Assembly: GCA_030835125.1 (NCBI GenBank)
Contig: JAUQWM010000012.1
Location: 62,001-126,000 of the forward strand
DNA: 64,000 nt
Reading direction: 5' to 3'
Source: Gemmatimonadaceae bacterium
GTDB lineage: Bacteria; Gemmatimonadota; Gemmatimonadetes; Gemmatimonadales; Gemmatimonadaceae
Shown: positions 26,972 through 35,902 of the stretch, piece after piece
Numbering within the stretch: position 1 is the first letter of the stretch
Layout: each line of letters opens with the position of its first letter
Made by a program: the position numbers and the translations under genes
The notes under the pieces: model-generated
Told to the model about the DNA's origin: nothing
What the model saw: the letters and a program-made list of their open reading frames with translations, nothing else
The model's database searches: none

Positions 26972-29965
26972 TCAGTTCCTCCCGCTGGTCGCGGCTCGTT
27001 GCTGGCTCCCCGACACGGAAAGGACCGCTTGTATCAGCTGCCGGCGCTCCTTTTCGACTTCAACGCGGCGAACCGCGTCTTCTTCCAGCGAGAAGTAGCG
27101 CCGGCCGTCGACCCACGTCTGCTCCGCCTTGGTGAATTGCGAGAGCGGGTTTCCGCTCCACACCACGAAGTCGGCATCCTTGCCCGGCTCGAGCGATCCC
27201 ACCCGATCCTGGATCGCCAGCAATTTGGCCGCGTTGAGGGTGACCGTGGTGAGCGCCTGTTCCTCGGTCAGGCCGGTGCGCAGCAACTTGCCCGCTTCCC
27301 AGTTCATGCGGCTGGCGATCTGCGCGTTGTCCGAGTGCAGCGACACGGTCACGCCCGCCTCCATCAGGATGCGCACGTTGTACTTCGTCGCGTCGTACGC
27401 TTCCATCTTGAACCCGCCCCAATCGCTCCAGACCGCGGCGGCCACACCGGAAGCCGCGAGCTCGGTGGCGATCTTGTACGCTTCCACTCCGTGCTGGATC
27501 GCCTGGACCTTGAAGCCGAACTCTTCGGCGAGGCGAATGAGGGCGAGAAACTCGTCGGCGCGATACCCGTGTGACGAGATCAGCAGCTTCTGGTCGAGGA
27601 TATCGAGAATCGCGTCCATGCGCAGGTCGCGGCGCGGCGGCAGACCCTTCTTCGTCTTCTCCCACTCCTGCCACTCACGCCGGTAATCGCGCGCCGCCAG
27701 GAAATGGTCGCGGATGATTTCCTGCGTGCCCATGCGCGACCTGGGGTACCGCCCTTCGTAGCAGCAGCGCTTGGGATTCTCACCCAGCGCGAACTTCACC
27801 GTGCGGGTCCCGCCTTCCAGCTTCAGGGCCTCCGGCAGGCTGCCCCAGCGCATTTTCACGATCACGTTTTCGCCGCCGATCGGGTTGGCGGAGCCGTGCT
27901 TGATCATCGCCGTGGTCAGGCCGCCGGCGAGCTGCCGGTACATGTCGATGTTGTTGTGCGTGATCACGTCGCCCATGTAGACCTCGGGGACGATCGTGGC
28001 ACCGGTCTCGTTCACATCGCTGACGCCGGAGTGGATGTGCGGATCGATCATGCCGGGTGTCACGTGTTTCCCCGTGCCATCGATCACGGTGGCGCCGGCC
28101 GGCGCGCGCAGCCCCTTGCCCACCTCGGCAATCTTGCCGGCCCGGATCAGGACATCGGCACCTTCCAGCTTTCCCTGAGTCCCCTGCGTCCAGACCGTCG
28201 CATTCCTGACGAAGACTGCCGCGGGCTGCTGCGGCGGCGCCGCCACGCCGTAGTCCATCATCGGCCGTATGAACGGCAAGTCGAGCTTCGGCACGTTGAC
28301 GGCAACGGTGCCCACCGCGTCACCCGTGAACGGAGCGGTGCGCGTGCCCCGGAATGACGGATTCGCGCCATTCGGGAGGGACGTCCAACCGAAGAACTGG
28401 TCGCCCGTCACCGAACCCGCCAGCAAGGCCCTGCCCTCGTAACCGAGCTTCTCGCCATTGAATCGCACCTCGAGCCGGCCCGTTTCGGCAATGACCGTGG
28501 CGGATTCCAGGTCGATCCGGGCGCCCTGCGCATTGTCCCGGCCCGGCGCCACATCGAGATAACCGCGCAGCCGATTGACCGTGCCCTCGAGCACGAGCCT
28601 GGCCTCGAAGCCCCACTGATCGCTCGACGCGACCGTCCAGGTACCGCGGGGATCGATCTGCGCCGGGCGAGTCACCCCATACGCGACGCCGTGCACCCAG
28701 ACATCGCGGATGTCGGCTTCGCGGGCGAAGAGGTCGCCCTTCGCGACCACCAGGTTCGCCACCTTTCCGGCGGCGATCGTCCCGTGTGTGCGATCGATGC
28801 CGAGGTAGCGTGCCGGCGTCGTGGTCAGCGCAGCCAGCGCAGCGTCGCTCGAGAGCCCCCGGGCGACGGCGGCGCGCAGGTTCGGCAGGAAGTCATTCAG
28901 CGAGGTGAGGCCGTCCGACGTGATGGCGAATTCGACGCCGGCGGTTGCCAGCTGGCCGGCGTTCGTCGGCGCCAGGTACCAGTGGCGCAGCTCACCCAGG
29001 GACGCATTCAACGACGCTTCCGGATTGCCCACGTTCGGCGCGTCCGGGAAGTTGAGCGGAATGAAGAGGGGGGCCTTGCTGGCCTTCAGCACATCGACGA
29101 TCCGATATTCTTCGCCGTTGCCGCGGTACCAGGCATTCAGCTTGAACTGCTTCGCGAGCGCCTGACCACGGAGGATTTCCTCCTCGCTGCGGGTCTCGAA
29201 GATGACCGGCTGCGCGCCGGCGACGGCACCCTCGAGCGCCTTGAGCGCTTCGCTGGTTTCCGGCGGCAAGAAGGCGCGGCCGCTCGTTTCGTACGTCGTC
29301 CAGGCGCGCTTGTACCATTCGGCATCCATGAAGGTCTGCTTCATGAGTGCGATCACGCCCATGGACGAGTTGGGGTATCTGCCCCCCAGCTCGAAGGAGC
29401 TCTGGAAGCCGATGGACTGGGCGACGTCCGGGCGGAGTATGCGATCGCGGGCCCCGGCATCGCCCAGGCTCACGACGGCGGCGCTGCCACGGAAGATCCC
29501 CCGCTTCGGGACGACGAGCGCCGCGCCGAAGCCCTGCGAGCGGAGCCCTTTCCGGCGGTTCGCGTCATCTTGCAGGTTGGCGGTGGTGCTGAACCAGGCA
29601 CGTACCTGGGGATTCCAGTGGGTCGGCCCTACGTCCCCGCCGCGGGGCACGCTGTCTCGTCCCAGGTCGGCGTGGGCGTCGATGAACCCTGCGTAGACGG
29701 TGTGCCCGGTCAGGTCCCAGACCCGGGCGCCCGCGGGCGGCGCACCGCCCGCCTGGACGGACTGGATCAGGCCGTTCCGGATGACGATGGTGGCGTTGTC
29801 CAGCGCCTGACCGGGCGCGGTCACGACGCGGGCTTTCACCAGCGCGTGGTATCCGGTCCCATTGTCGCGGATACCCTCGACTGGCTCGGTGCGGGTGGCT
29901 TGTTGGGCACCCGCGCTCCCGGACAACAGAAGCCCAAGGCTCAGTGATGTAATGAAGGCCTTCAC
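26972..29965 (-). CDS. Secreted tandem amidohydrolase protein
   Basis: 997 residues, twice the usual length, with signal peptide (MKAFITSLSLGLLLSGSAGAQ). Two amidohydrolase modules follow in series. The first has LTGHTVYAGFIDAHADLG and ends with AALTTTPARYLGIDRTHGTIAAGKVANLVVAKGD. The second, from about residue 590, has VIDGTGKHVTPGMIDPHIHSG (an intact HxH) and EQALTTVTLNAAKLLAIQDRVGSLEPGKDADFVVWSG. Probably only the second module keeps a full metal site. These enzymes are usually periplasmic peptidase- or prolidase-like hydrolases; the substrate is unknown. Confidence 0.85.
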   Translation of the reverse strand: MKAFITSLSLGLLLSGSAGAQQATRTEPVEGIRDNGTGYHALVKARVVTAPGQALDNATIVIRNGLIQSVQAGGAPPAGARVWDLTGHTVYAGFIDAHADLGRDSVPRGGDVGPTHWNPQVRAWFSTTANLQDDANRRKGLRSQGFGAALVVPKRGIFRGSAAVVSLGDAGARDRILRPDVAQSIGFQSSFELGGRYPNSSMGVIALMKQTFMDAEWYKRAWTTYETSGRAFLPPETSEALKALEGAVAGAQPVIFETRSEEEILRGQALAKQFKLNAWYRGNGEEYRIVDVLKASKAPLFIPLNFPDAPNVGNPEASLNASLGELRHWYLAPTNAGQLATAGVEFAITSDGLTSLNDFLPNLRAAVARGLSSDAALAALTTTPARYLGIDRTHGTIAAGKVANLVVAKGDLFAREADIRDVWVHGVAYGVTRPAQIDPRGTWTVASSDQWGFEARLVLEGTVNRLRGYLDVAPGRDNAQGARIDLESATVIAETGRLEVRFNGEKLGYEGRALLAGSVTGDQFFGWTSLPNGANPSFRGTRTAPFTGDAVGTVAVNVPKLDLPFIRPMMDYGVAAPPQQPAAVFVRNATVWTQGTQGKLEGADVLIRAGKIAEVGKGLRAPAGATVIDGTGKHVTPGMIDPHIHSGVSDVNETGATIVPEVYMGDVITHNNIDMYRQLAGGLTTAMIKHGSANPIGGENVIVKMRWGSLPEALKLEGGTRTVKFALGENPKRCCYEGRYPRSRMGTQEIIRDHFLAARDYRREWQEWEKTKKGLPPRRDLRMDAILDILDQKLLISSHGYRADEFLALIRLAEEFGFKVQAIQHGVEAYKIATELAASGVAAAVWSDWGGFKMEAYDATKYNVRILMEAGVTVSLHSDNAQIASRMNWEAGKLLRTGLTEEQALTTVTLNAAKLLAIQDRVGSLEPGKDADFVVWSGNPLSQFTKAEQTWVDGRRYFSLEEDAVRRVEVEKERRQLIQAVLSVSGSQQRAATSGRN

Positions 29966-30132
29966 GGCAGTCCCCTGGATTGGTGGCAGTCCCCGCGCGT
30001 GACAGTCACCGGCGGGTCCAGAACGGTAGCGCTCGGCGCGCGCAGGCGGAACAGCTTTCGTCCCAGCAGTTCAAGAAACCGTACCGCGGCCGAACTGCGC
30101 AGCGGACGCCTGCCTGGCACCTTGCCGCCGCG

Positions 30133-30540
30133 CTACGGCAGAAGCTGAAATCCCGCCATCTCGAAGTGTCGGTCGTAGGCGAATGCCTGCGACATCCCTT
30201 CGCGTGACATCAGCTCGAAGCTGACAGCGTCCGTCAGCGACACGCGCTGATCGACGAAGCGTGTCAGCCACCGTTCCTGTGCATCACGGACGACGTCGAC
30301 CGAAACATCCAGCCATTCGTTGATATCGTCGGCGAGCAGGTGCACGAGCGCGTCTCGCGCCGCGACCGGACCGCGCAGGTACAAGAGATGACTGTGAAAC
30401 TCACCGAGTACGAGCGTTGAGCTCACAAACCGGCCACCGCCGGCGCGGTGCCGACGCGCTGCGTCACGAGCCCGCGCGTGGTACTGGTCGCGCGTATGGC
30501 TCAATGCCAGCAACGCGCTGGTATCAACGAACGCGCGCAC
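30133..30540 (-). CDS. vapC: PIN-domain toxin (VapC-like)
   Basis: 135 residues from the GTG at 30540, which gives the canonical VRAFVDTSALLALSHTRDQYH with the first catalytic Asp. It has the second acidic cluster in LVLGEFHSH and the third in VSLTDAVSFELMSREGMSQAFAYDRHFEMAGFQLL. This is a Mg-dependent endoribonuclease fold. It overlaps the antitoxin gene by 17 bp, the usual vapB-vapC arrangement. Confidence 0.85.
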   Translation of the reverse strand: MRAFVDTSALLALSHTRDQYHARARDAARRHRAGGGRFVSSTLVLGEFHSHLLYLRGPVAARDALVHLLADDINEWLDVSVDVVRDAQERWLTRFVDQRVSLTDAVSFELMSREGMSQAFAYDRHFEMAGFQLLP

Positions 30541-30844
30541 GTTTCTTCGGGACCGGCTTTTCGCGCATGATCCACTCTCGATACCCACCGCCGAACAGGT
30601 AGTAGTCGGGGCGCTCCGAAAGGTCTGCCGGACCCTTGTCGCTCGCCGTCTCAACGAGATGGTCGAACGCTGAACCGGGCGACTCGCTCGCGAGCTCCTT
30701 GCCGGCCACGTATCGGAGTCCGCGTCGCAACAACTCGGTGCGCGGCAGTCCCGTCTTCCGCGCGAGTCGCTCGAGCAGGTCGCGATCGCGAGAATCGAGG
30801 TACACCATGACGGCCTCGCGCTTCGTCTTCTTTGTCTTTGCCAT
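30524..30844 (-). CDS. vapB: Ribbon-helix-helix antitoxin (VapB-like)
   Basis: 106 residues. An RHH DNA-binding segment (REAVMVYLDSRDRDLLERLARKTGLPRTELLRRGLRYV) occupies residues 9-46. A longer C-terminal tail with many acidic and aromatic residues follows, suited to toxin binding (SERPDYYLFGGGYREWIM). It is the first gene of the pair and is preceded by a near-perfect operator at 30900-30918. Confidence 0.85.
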   Translation of the reverse strand: MAKTKKTKREAVMVYLDSRDRDLLERLARKTGLPRTELLRRGLRYVAGKELASESPGSAFDHLVETASDKGPADLSERPDYYLFGGGYREWIMREKPVPKKRARVR

Positions 30845-30899
30845 GGTCGTCTGCTCCCCTTTACTCGGCGCCGCACATGGTGCCGCGTCCCGCTAGTGT

Positions 30900-30918
30900 G
30901 CTAGTACGACGTACTAGC
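30900..30918. promoter_or_regulatory. Palindromic operator of the vapBC pair
   Basis: GCTAGTACG-A-CGTACTAGC: 9-bp arms, perfectly symmetrical around one A, in an AT-richer stretch 56 bp upstream of vapB. A further GCTAG half copy lies just before it (30892-30896). An RHH antitoxin dimer pair is the likely ligand. Confidence 0.65.
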
Positions 30919-31061
30919 AGTCTACACCTGCACGCGGGGTCGGTCAACTCGGTACGCATGCCAAATGCGAGCGTGAGAATCACGACGATCGTGAACGCCC
31001 GCGAGTGCGTCAGGCGTCGCCCCGCATGGTGAACCGTCTGCAGTCCCTGAAACCCACGCGC

Positions 31062-32048
31062 CTACCTCCACCCGTAGTGACGTTCGAGGAAGGCCGCCAG
31101 TGCGGTCGCAACGATCCCCGCCGCGCGCTGGAGATTCTCCGGCTTGTCTCCGATCACGTCCACCGGCATCTCGAGCTGCATGGCGTCCATCGGTCCGCCT
31201 TTCGCCGAGCCGTGGCGCTCCGTGTTGTACGCGCCGGTGAAGTACTCATCGGCGGGCTTCGGCGCGCGATCGCCGGGTGACGGCACGGCCGGAAGCCCGG
31301 CCGCGGAGAGGAGTCCGCCCATGCTGTTCGGACCATTATGCATTGCGGCAAACGACTCGCCGGTGCGCGAGTTCGCCGCGATCGCACTGATGCTGGATCC
31401 CAATCCCGGCGCTTCGGCAATGATCGCGTCGTCGCTCTGTCGAAACGTCTGCGCCGCCAGGAGGTATCCCACTTCCACGCGGTCAATTGCGTGCGCATGG
31501 CCGTGAAGGTCGATCACGAGTCCGCGACCGGCTTGCCGTATCGCTGCGGCCTTGGCGGTGTCGATGGACGCGTGCAGCCAGCGCCAGGTCGGCTCGAGCA
31601 CCTGGTTCCGCGCCGTCGCCTCGAGCATACCGCGATTCGCGTCGAACCTGCTCCGATGCAGGAGATTGAGCACCAGATGCGGGCGATGACCGGTGCGCGT
31701 GGCGAAGGAATCGGCAACGAGCCGCGCGAGATCCATGGTGTGCGAGTCAATTCCGCCGAAGCAGGCTTCGCACTTTCGCTTGCGGAGCCTGAATGGCGCC
31801 AGACCTCCACCGTGCGGCGCGATAACGATGAGTGGAGCGTCGCCGGGTATGTACTCGATCCAGCCATTCGCTTCGAAGACCGGGGTTCCGCTGACGAAGG
31901 GACCGGCTGGCGGTGGTGACGCAACCGGGGCCGGCCCGAGATCGCAGGCGCCTGGAGCCAAGGCCAGCAGCACGACGGCCGCACCGTACGGGCAACTCCG
32001 CGACCGCAGCTTTGGTGCGAGGTCCATGCCGGTTCCCGATTGCATCAC
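31062..32048 (-). CDS. N-formylglutamate-amidohydrolase-like lipoprotein
   Basis: About 320-328 residues; the start may be the GTG at 32048, or the ATGs at 32045 or 32027. A lipobox-like leader ends LALAPGAC. The mature protein has the zinc-hydrolase landmarks of the FGase family: LIVIAPHGGG, LHRSRFDANRG and LVIDLHGHAHAIDRVEVGYLL. So a secreted or membrane-anchored amidase or peptidase of this fold is likely. It is single, flanked by TA genes and a RibD-like gene. Confidence 0.75.
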   Translation of the reverse strand: MMQSGTGMDLAPKLRSRSCPYGAAVVLLALAPGACDLGPAPVASPPPAGPFVSGTPVFEANGWIEYIPGDAPLIVIAPHGGGLAPFRLRKRKCEACFGGIDSHTMDLARLVADSFATRTGHRPHLVLNLLHRSRFDANRGMLEATARNQVLEPTWRWLHASIDTAKAAAIRQAGRGLVIDLHGHAHAIDRVEVGYLLAAQTFRQSDDAIIAEAPGLGSSISAIAANSRTGESFAAMHNGPNSMGGLLSAAGLPAVPSPGDRAPKPADEYFTGAYNTERHGSAKGGPMDAMQLEMPVDVIGDKPENLQRAAGIVATALAAFLERHYGWR

Positions 32049-32069
32049 GTCATTTCAGCAGGATCGCGC

Positions 32070-32714
32070 CTAACCACGAGCGATGATGTAATGCACGGCC
32101 TTCTCGCCTGGCGTACTCCCGACACTGCGGTATCCCAGGCGAGGAAGATCGAGGCCGGCAAACAGGGGCTCGCCGGCACCGAGCAGGCGGGGGGACACCG
32201 CGATGTGCATCTCGGCGACGAGGCTGGCCTCGAGATACTGCCTGATGGTGGCGGCACCGCCGAGCAGCCGAATGTCCTTGTCTCCGGCAGCGGACCGTGC
32301 GCGGTCCAGGGCGGCACGAATCCCGTCGGTGACGAAGTGGAAGACGGTGCCTCCCTCCATCTCCTGTGGGGAGCGCGGGTGGTGGGTGAGCACGAACGTC
32401 GGTGTGTGATACGGAGGGTTCTTCCCCCACCATCCTCGCCACGATTCGTCGGGCCACGGGCCGCGGATCGGACCGAACATGTTGCGACCAAGAATGAACG
32501 CCCCGACGTTCGCCATGCCCCGCTCAGCGAAGTCGTTGTCGATGCCCGTGACGCCGCCCTCGCGTCCGGTCATCTGCATGAAGAACCGCGTTCCGACGAG
32601 CCACTCATGCAGTTCCTCGCCTCCCTCCCCCAGCGGGATCGCTTTCGACTGGTTCGGCCCGGCGCCGTAACCGTCGAGCGAGATGGTAAAACTGTGGACG
32701 ATCAGTCTCGACAT
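32070..32714 (-). CDS. RibD-like dihydrofolate reductase family protein
   Basis: 214 residues: LIVHSFTISLDGYGAGPNQSKAIPLGEGGEELHEW, ANVGAFILGRNMFGPIRGPW, PTFVLTHHPR, KDIRLLGGAATIRQYLEASLVAEMHIAVSPRLLGAGEPLFAGLDL. All are blocks of the stand-alone RibD-C reductases. Complete and cytoplasmic, it is diverged from the other two copies in the window, so it is not a recent duplicate. Confidence 0.85.
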   Translation of the reverse strand: MSRLIVHSFTISLDGYGAGPNQSKAIPLGEGGEELHEWLVGTRFFMQMTGREGGVTGIDNDFAERGMANVGAFILGRNMFGPIRGPWPDESWRGWWGKNPPYHTPTFVLTHHPRSPQEMEGGTVFHFVTDGIRAALDRARSAAGDKDIRLLGGAATIRQYLEASLVAEMHIAVSPRLLGAGEPLFAGLDLPRLGYRSVGSTPGEKAVHYIIARG

Positions 32715-32761
32715 GAGGCAAACTCGGGGAATCGGGATGACACGGGTAACCCAAACACCCT

Positions 32762-32793
32762 GAACGCAGAGTAGCGCCGAGGATGCGCAGAGG
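32762..32793. repeat. GCGGAG-type dispersed repeat
   Basis: GAACGCAGAG-TAGCGCCGAGG-ATGCGCAGAGG is a run of near-10-bp units. Its inverted counterpart is at 33933-33975. It belongs to the same loose family as the arms at 25480-25511 and 56901-56942. Confidence 0.5.
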
Positions 32794-32846
32794 GTATCGC
32801 GCCCGTGAACATCCTGCTGCGTTACTGCCGGAAGGTGGTTGTTTCG

Positions 32847-33110
32847 CTATCGCTCGGGGCGCGCATGGGAGCGGTCGATCCATTGCCGGTTGGCGAGCAC
32901 CACGGAGGTCTCGATCTGTCGCTCCGGAATCGACCAGTACGTTCTGAGGAGGCGGCTGGTCTCACGTTGTGGCAGCACCGTGAAGCCATTGCGGCGGTAG
33001 AAGGCGATCGCCCACGACGCGTCTGCCCACGTGCCGATCAATATGGGCTTGGTGCTGAGCGCCTCGATGTGACGCGGCAACGTGAAGCCGGCGCCCTTCC
33101 GCTGTGACGC
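32847..33110 (-). pseudogene. C-terminal remnant of a GNAT acetyltransferase gene
   Basis: The frame reads TKPILIGTWADASWAIAFYRRNGFTVLPQRETSRLLRTYWSIPERQIETSVVLA, the last third of an acetyltransferase (A-x-x-F-Y-R-x-x-G-F). No acetyl-CoA loop or start region is found upstream, and the frame upstream of about 33110 is unrelated. It looks truncated at its 5' end. Confidence 0.55.
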
Positions 33111-33309
33111 TTTGGCGGGGAAGCATCGTCCTGATGAGGCCTGCGAGGGCTGTTAGAGATCCAACACCGTGTCCACTCCGCGGTGGACCCCGACCAGGGT
33201 CGCAACGCGTCGGATGGCGAGGAGGGCGCCATCGACGTAGGGAGCCGCACTATTCCCGGCGAGGGCGCGAGCCATTCTGTCTATTTCAATCCTGCATCGA
33301 AGCGCACCG

Positions 33310-33411
33310 TCAACGGTGCTGCGTCACCGCGAGACTGACAATCCGGCACGACTCGCGGAGTAGCCGACAGCCGAGCGACTCCAGATGTCGGAGGAGATCA
33401 CCGCGCTTCAC
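33310..33411 (-). pseudogene. Truncated HicA-like toxin
   Basis: From the GTG at 33411 the frame reads VKRGDLLRHLESLGCRLLRES, the exact start of a HicA double-stranded-RNA-binding fold. It then diverges and stops after 33 residues, about half the family length. The catalytic His segment is missing, so the toxin is dead. It follows hicB on the same strand. Confidence 0.6.
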
Positions 33412-33430
33412 GCGGACCGGGTTCGCGAGC

Positions 33431-33652
33431 TTATCTGGCGAAGCCCAGCGGTTCCCGAATGACGGCCGCGCCCGCGAGGTCCTCTTCGGCGACGGCGCGA
33501 TTGGCCTCGAGCACCAGAGCGACCGCCTCGCGGAGATTCTCCCGGGCCTCATCGAGCGTGGCCCCCTGGGTGTTGGCTCCTGGAAGTTCCTCAACGAACG
33601 CGATAAAGCCTTCGGGGACTTCACGATACACCGCGGTAAACTCGACGGTCAC
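33431..33652 (-). CDS. hicB: HicB-family antitoxin
   Basis: 73 residues from a GTG with AAGGAG 7 bp upstream: TVEFTAVYREVPEGFIAFVEELPGANTQGATLDEARENLREAVALVLEANRAVAEEDL. This is the degenerate RNase H fold of HicB. It lacks a C-terminal DNA-binding extension. Its toxin partner downstream is truncated. Confidence 0.8.
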   Translation of the reverse strand: MTVEFTAVYREVPEGFIAFVEELPGANTQGATLDEARENLREAVALVLEANRAVAEEDLAGAAVIREPLGFAR

Positions 33653-33932
33653 AGGCAGCTCCTTTCATTCACTACCCTTGAATGTATGACGGACGCAGGG
33701 GCCCGGCCGGCTCCGAACAGCGCCTCTCGGGATTCCCAATCCAGCGCCCCGGACGATGAGGAATGCCTCGCTACCCGTGGTGGGGACGGCAAAGGCCAGC
33801 CGAGTGATGCCGAACGCCTGGTTGTGCTGGCGCCACTCGGCGTACCTGGTTTCGAAGGGGGCTCGAGTAGCAGCGGAGACGGTTCGGTCCCTGACGCCGG
33901 GCACCCCAGCAGGACTCCAACAGGCTGCGACG

Positions 33933-33975
33933 TCCTCTGCGCATCCTCTGCGTATCCTTAGCGCTACTCCGCGTT
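33933..33975. repeat. GCGGAG-type dispersed repeat, inverted copy
   Basis: CCTCTGCGCATCCTCTGCG followed by TATCCTTAGCGCTACTCCGCGTTC is the reverse complement, with few changes, of 32762-32793. Apart from this repeat I see nothing convincing between 33653 and 34045. Confidence 0.5.
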
Positions 33976-34045
33976 CGACGTGTTCCTGCGTACCCGTGCC
34001 GTCCCGCTTCCAGGCACGCCCGAAGCCCCTCCCGTGGTACAGGCC

Positions 34046-35227
34046 CTACTTCTGCAGGCGCCACCGGACCAGCGTCGGCACGTCGGCATCGTCCAGCTCC
34101 ACGCCCCAGACCCGGTCACCGCTCACCGTCATCGGACGCACGTTGGGCGCCAGGGACAGCGCGCCCGCGATGCCGCCGTCGGGACCGACTACGGTCCAGG
34201 TCAGGTTGCCGGCGAACTCCTCACGACGCAACCACAGGGATCCGTCGGCCGCCGCCAGCGCGCGCGTGACTGTCACCTGATGATCCGGTATGTAGACGGC
34301 CGTCCGCACCTGATCGGCCGTGAATGTCCCACGGCCCCCGCTGAAGCGTCGGATGGAGACGTTCAGGATACTGTCCGTGGTGCTGCGACTGAGCGGCAAC
34401 GGGCGATAGGGATACGGCCGGCTCCATAGTGTATCGCCGGCTGCGCTGACGGCTGTCACACGGTAGTTGCTGGTTCCCTTCCAGGCCGCGCGCTCGATAA
34501 CGTAGACGCGGGCGACGGCGGGACTAAAGACCGTCAGGGGAGCGTCTGAAATCGGCTGCGTGAAGTACATCTGCGTCGTCCCGGATTGCATCGACCCCTG
34601 CGATGTTCCGACGGGCACCCAGGCGACGGTCTCCACCACCCGCCCCGTTCTCGTCAGGCGGTACACCGGCGCACGGGTGATCTGTCCACTCGCGACGAGG
34701 TGGGACGCGTAACTGCCGGCTCCAAGCGCGGACCCGTCACGCAGGAGCACCACCGGCGATGCCCGAAAGACGACGCTGTCGGTGCGCACCGCCTCCTGCG
34801 CCTCGGCGCCGATGGTCGAGATCAGCGAGCCGTCGGCACGGAACAGCGTGATCCTGCGGAGCTGGAAGTCCGTGGTGTACAGCGTATCGCCGACAAACCC
34901 GATGGAGCCGAGTCCGGTGAATTCGCCCGGCCCTCCCCCCTTCCGTCCGATCGCGCGCACGTACTTCCCCTGGGCGTCGTAGACCCGGATCTCCTGCTCC
35001 TGGCCTTGCGTGACGAACAATGCGCCACCGGGGCCGATCGCAATGCCGCGGATCGTGGTGAATTCGTACTCCGGCGCCACCGCGTCGGCGCCGCCAATCC
35101 GCATCTCGGGCACGAGGGTCCACTGGGGCGGATTCTGGGCGGCGGCGCGTGTGACGGCCGTCGATATGAGGACGCTCACTGACAGGAGCCCCAGGGTAGC
35201 GACATGCATGCCGGCACGAGCACTCAT
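34046..35227 (-). CDS. Six-bladed beta-propeller protein, secreted
   Basis: 393 residues with a signal peptide (HVATLGLLSVSVLISTAVTRAAAQ). NHL-like blades follow: FTTIRGIAIGPGGALFVTQGQEQEIRVYDAQGKYVRAIGRKGGGPGEFTGLGSIGFVGDTLYTTD, then several weaker ones to the C terminus. The G-R-x-G-x-G-P-G-E-F motif is characteristic of 6-bladed propeller proteins common in this type of genome. It may be a sensor or scaffold; no enzyme motif is seen. Its start overlaps the stop of the gene upstream (ATGA). Confidence 0.8.
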   Translation of the reverse strand: MSARAGMHVATLGLLSVSVLISTAVTRAAAQNPPQWTLVPEMRIGGADAVAPEYEFTTIRGIAIGPGGALFVTQGQEQEIRVYDAQGKYVRAIGRKGGGPGEFTGLGSIGFVGDTLYTTDFQLRRITLFRADGSLISTIGAEAQEAVRTDSVVFRASPVVLLRDGSALGAGSYASHLVASGQITRAPVYRLTRTGRVVETVAWVPVGTSQGSMQSGTTQMYFTQPISDAPLTVFSPAVARVYVIERAAWKGTSNYRVTAVSAAGDTLWSRPYPYRPLPLSRSTTDSILNVSIRRFSGGRGTFTADQVRTAVYIPDHQVTVTRALAAADGSLWLRREEFAGNLTWTVVGPDGGIAGALSLAPNVRPMTVSGDRVWGVELDDADVPTLVRWRLQK

Positions 35228-35754
35228 CTTGCGCGGAGCTCCTTCGGTGGCTCGAGCGGTGGAGGTGTCCTGGATTCCAGCTGCCGATCCTCAGTTCCCG
35301 CCGCACGAAGCGCAAGATCGGCCAGCGCGAACTCGAGTTCGCTCACGAACTCCAAGGCATCGGCCCGGGCATCACGTGACACACGAATGTCGAACTGCGC
35401 CGGGTGCCTGAGCTGCAGACCTTCGTTGCCTGCCAGACTCTCAAACGCGCGCAAGTCCGCTCCGGTGAGGACAACGCGCAGGCGAGACCACGGCAGCCAG
35501 GACGACCGGACTTCGGCGCTGGCCAACGCCGACAGGGGCAGGCTCAACTCGCGAACCTCCTCCATCTCGTTGTCGCTGCGGATCTCCGAACCAACGCGAT
35601 CGATCGCGCGCGAAGTGCGCCACTGGATCAACACGCGTTCGCCGTCGAGACGCAGGAGACCGTGGACCGTTTCGCGGGTCGAGGTCATCTCCTTCCCGGC
35701 GATCACACCCGTATCACGCAGGATCGTGAAGGGAAGCGTAGCGTAGCGCGCCAT
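35224..35754 (-). CDS. Hypothetical protein
   Basis: 176 residues from the ATG at 35754 (MARYATLPFTILRDTGVIAGKEM). It contains a PH-like or beta-sandwich run (TVHGLLRLDGERVLIQWRTSRAID, EEVRELSLPLSALASAEVRSSWLPWSRLRVVLTGADLRAFESLAG). No signal peptide or membrane segment is apparent. It is coupled to the propeller gene downstream by ATGA. I do not recognise a family. Confidence 0.6.
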   Translation of the reverse strand: MARYATLPFTILRDTGVIAGKEMTSTRETVHGLLRLDGERVLIQWRTSRAIDRVGSEIRSDNEMEEVRELSLPLSALASAEVRSSWLPWSRLRVVLTGADLRAFESLAGNEGLQLRHPAQFDIRVSRDARADALEFVSELEFALADLALRAAGTEDRQLESRTPPPLEPPKELRAR

Positions 35755-35902
35755 GCGTGAAGCTAGTCCGCCCAGGCGTACCGGGGAAGTGACGCGCCAG
35801 TGTGGCAACCGCCACCGCACCCGCCTCATCGGCGGCAAGCGTCGTTATGTGGTGCTCGCGCCGAAGCGGTGCCGAGCCAGGGGAGGTCAGGGACAATCGC
35901 CG

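Noticed and set aside
32049-34045. A second integron-like block (RibD-like gene, GNAT stub, HicB)
   Set aside because: GCCTAAC at 32068 has no matching inverted partner, and no paired inner arms were found around these genes.
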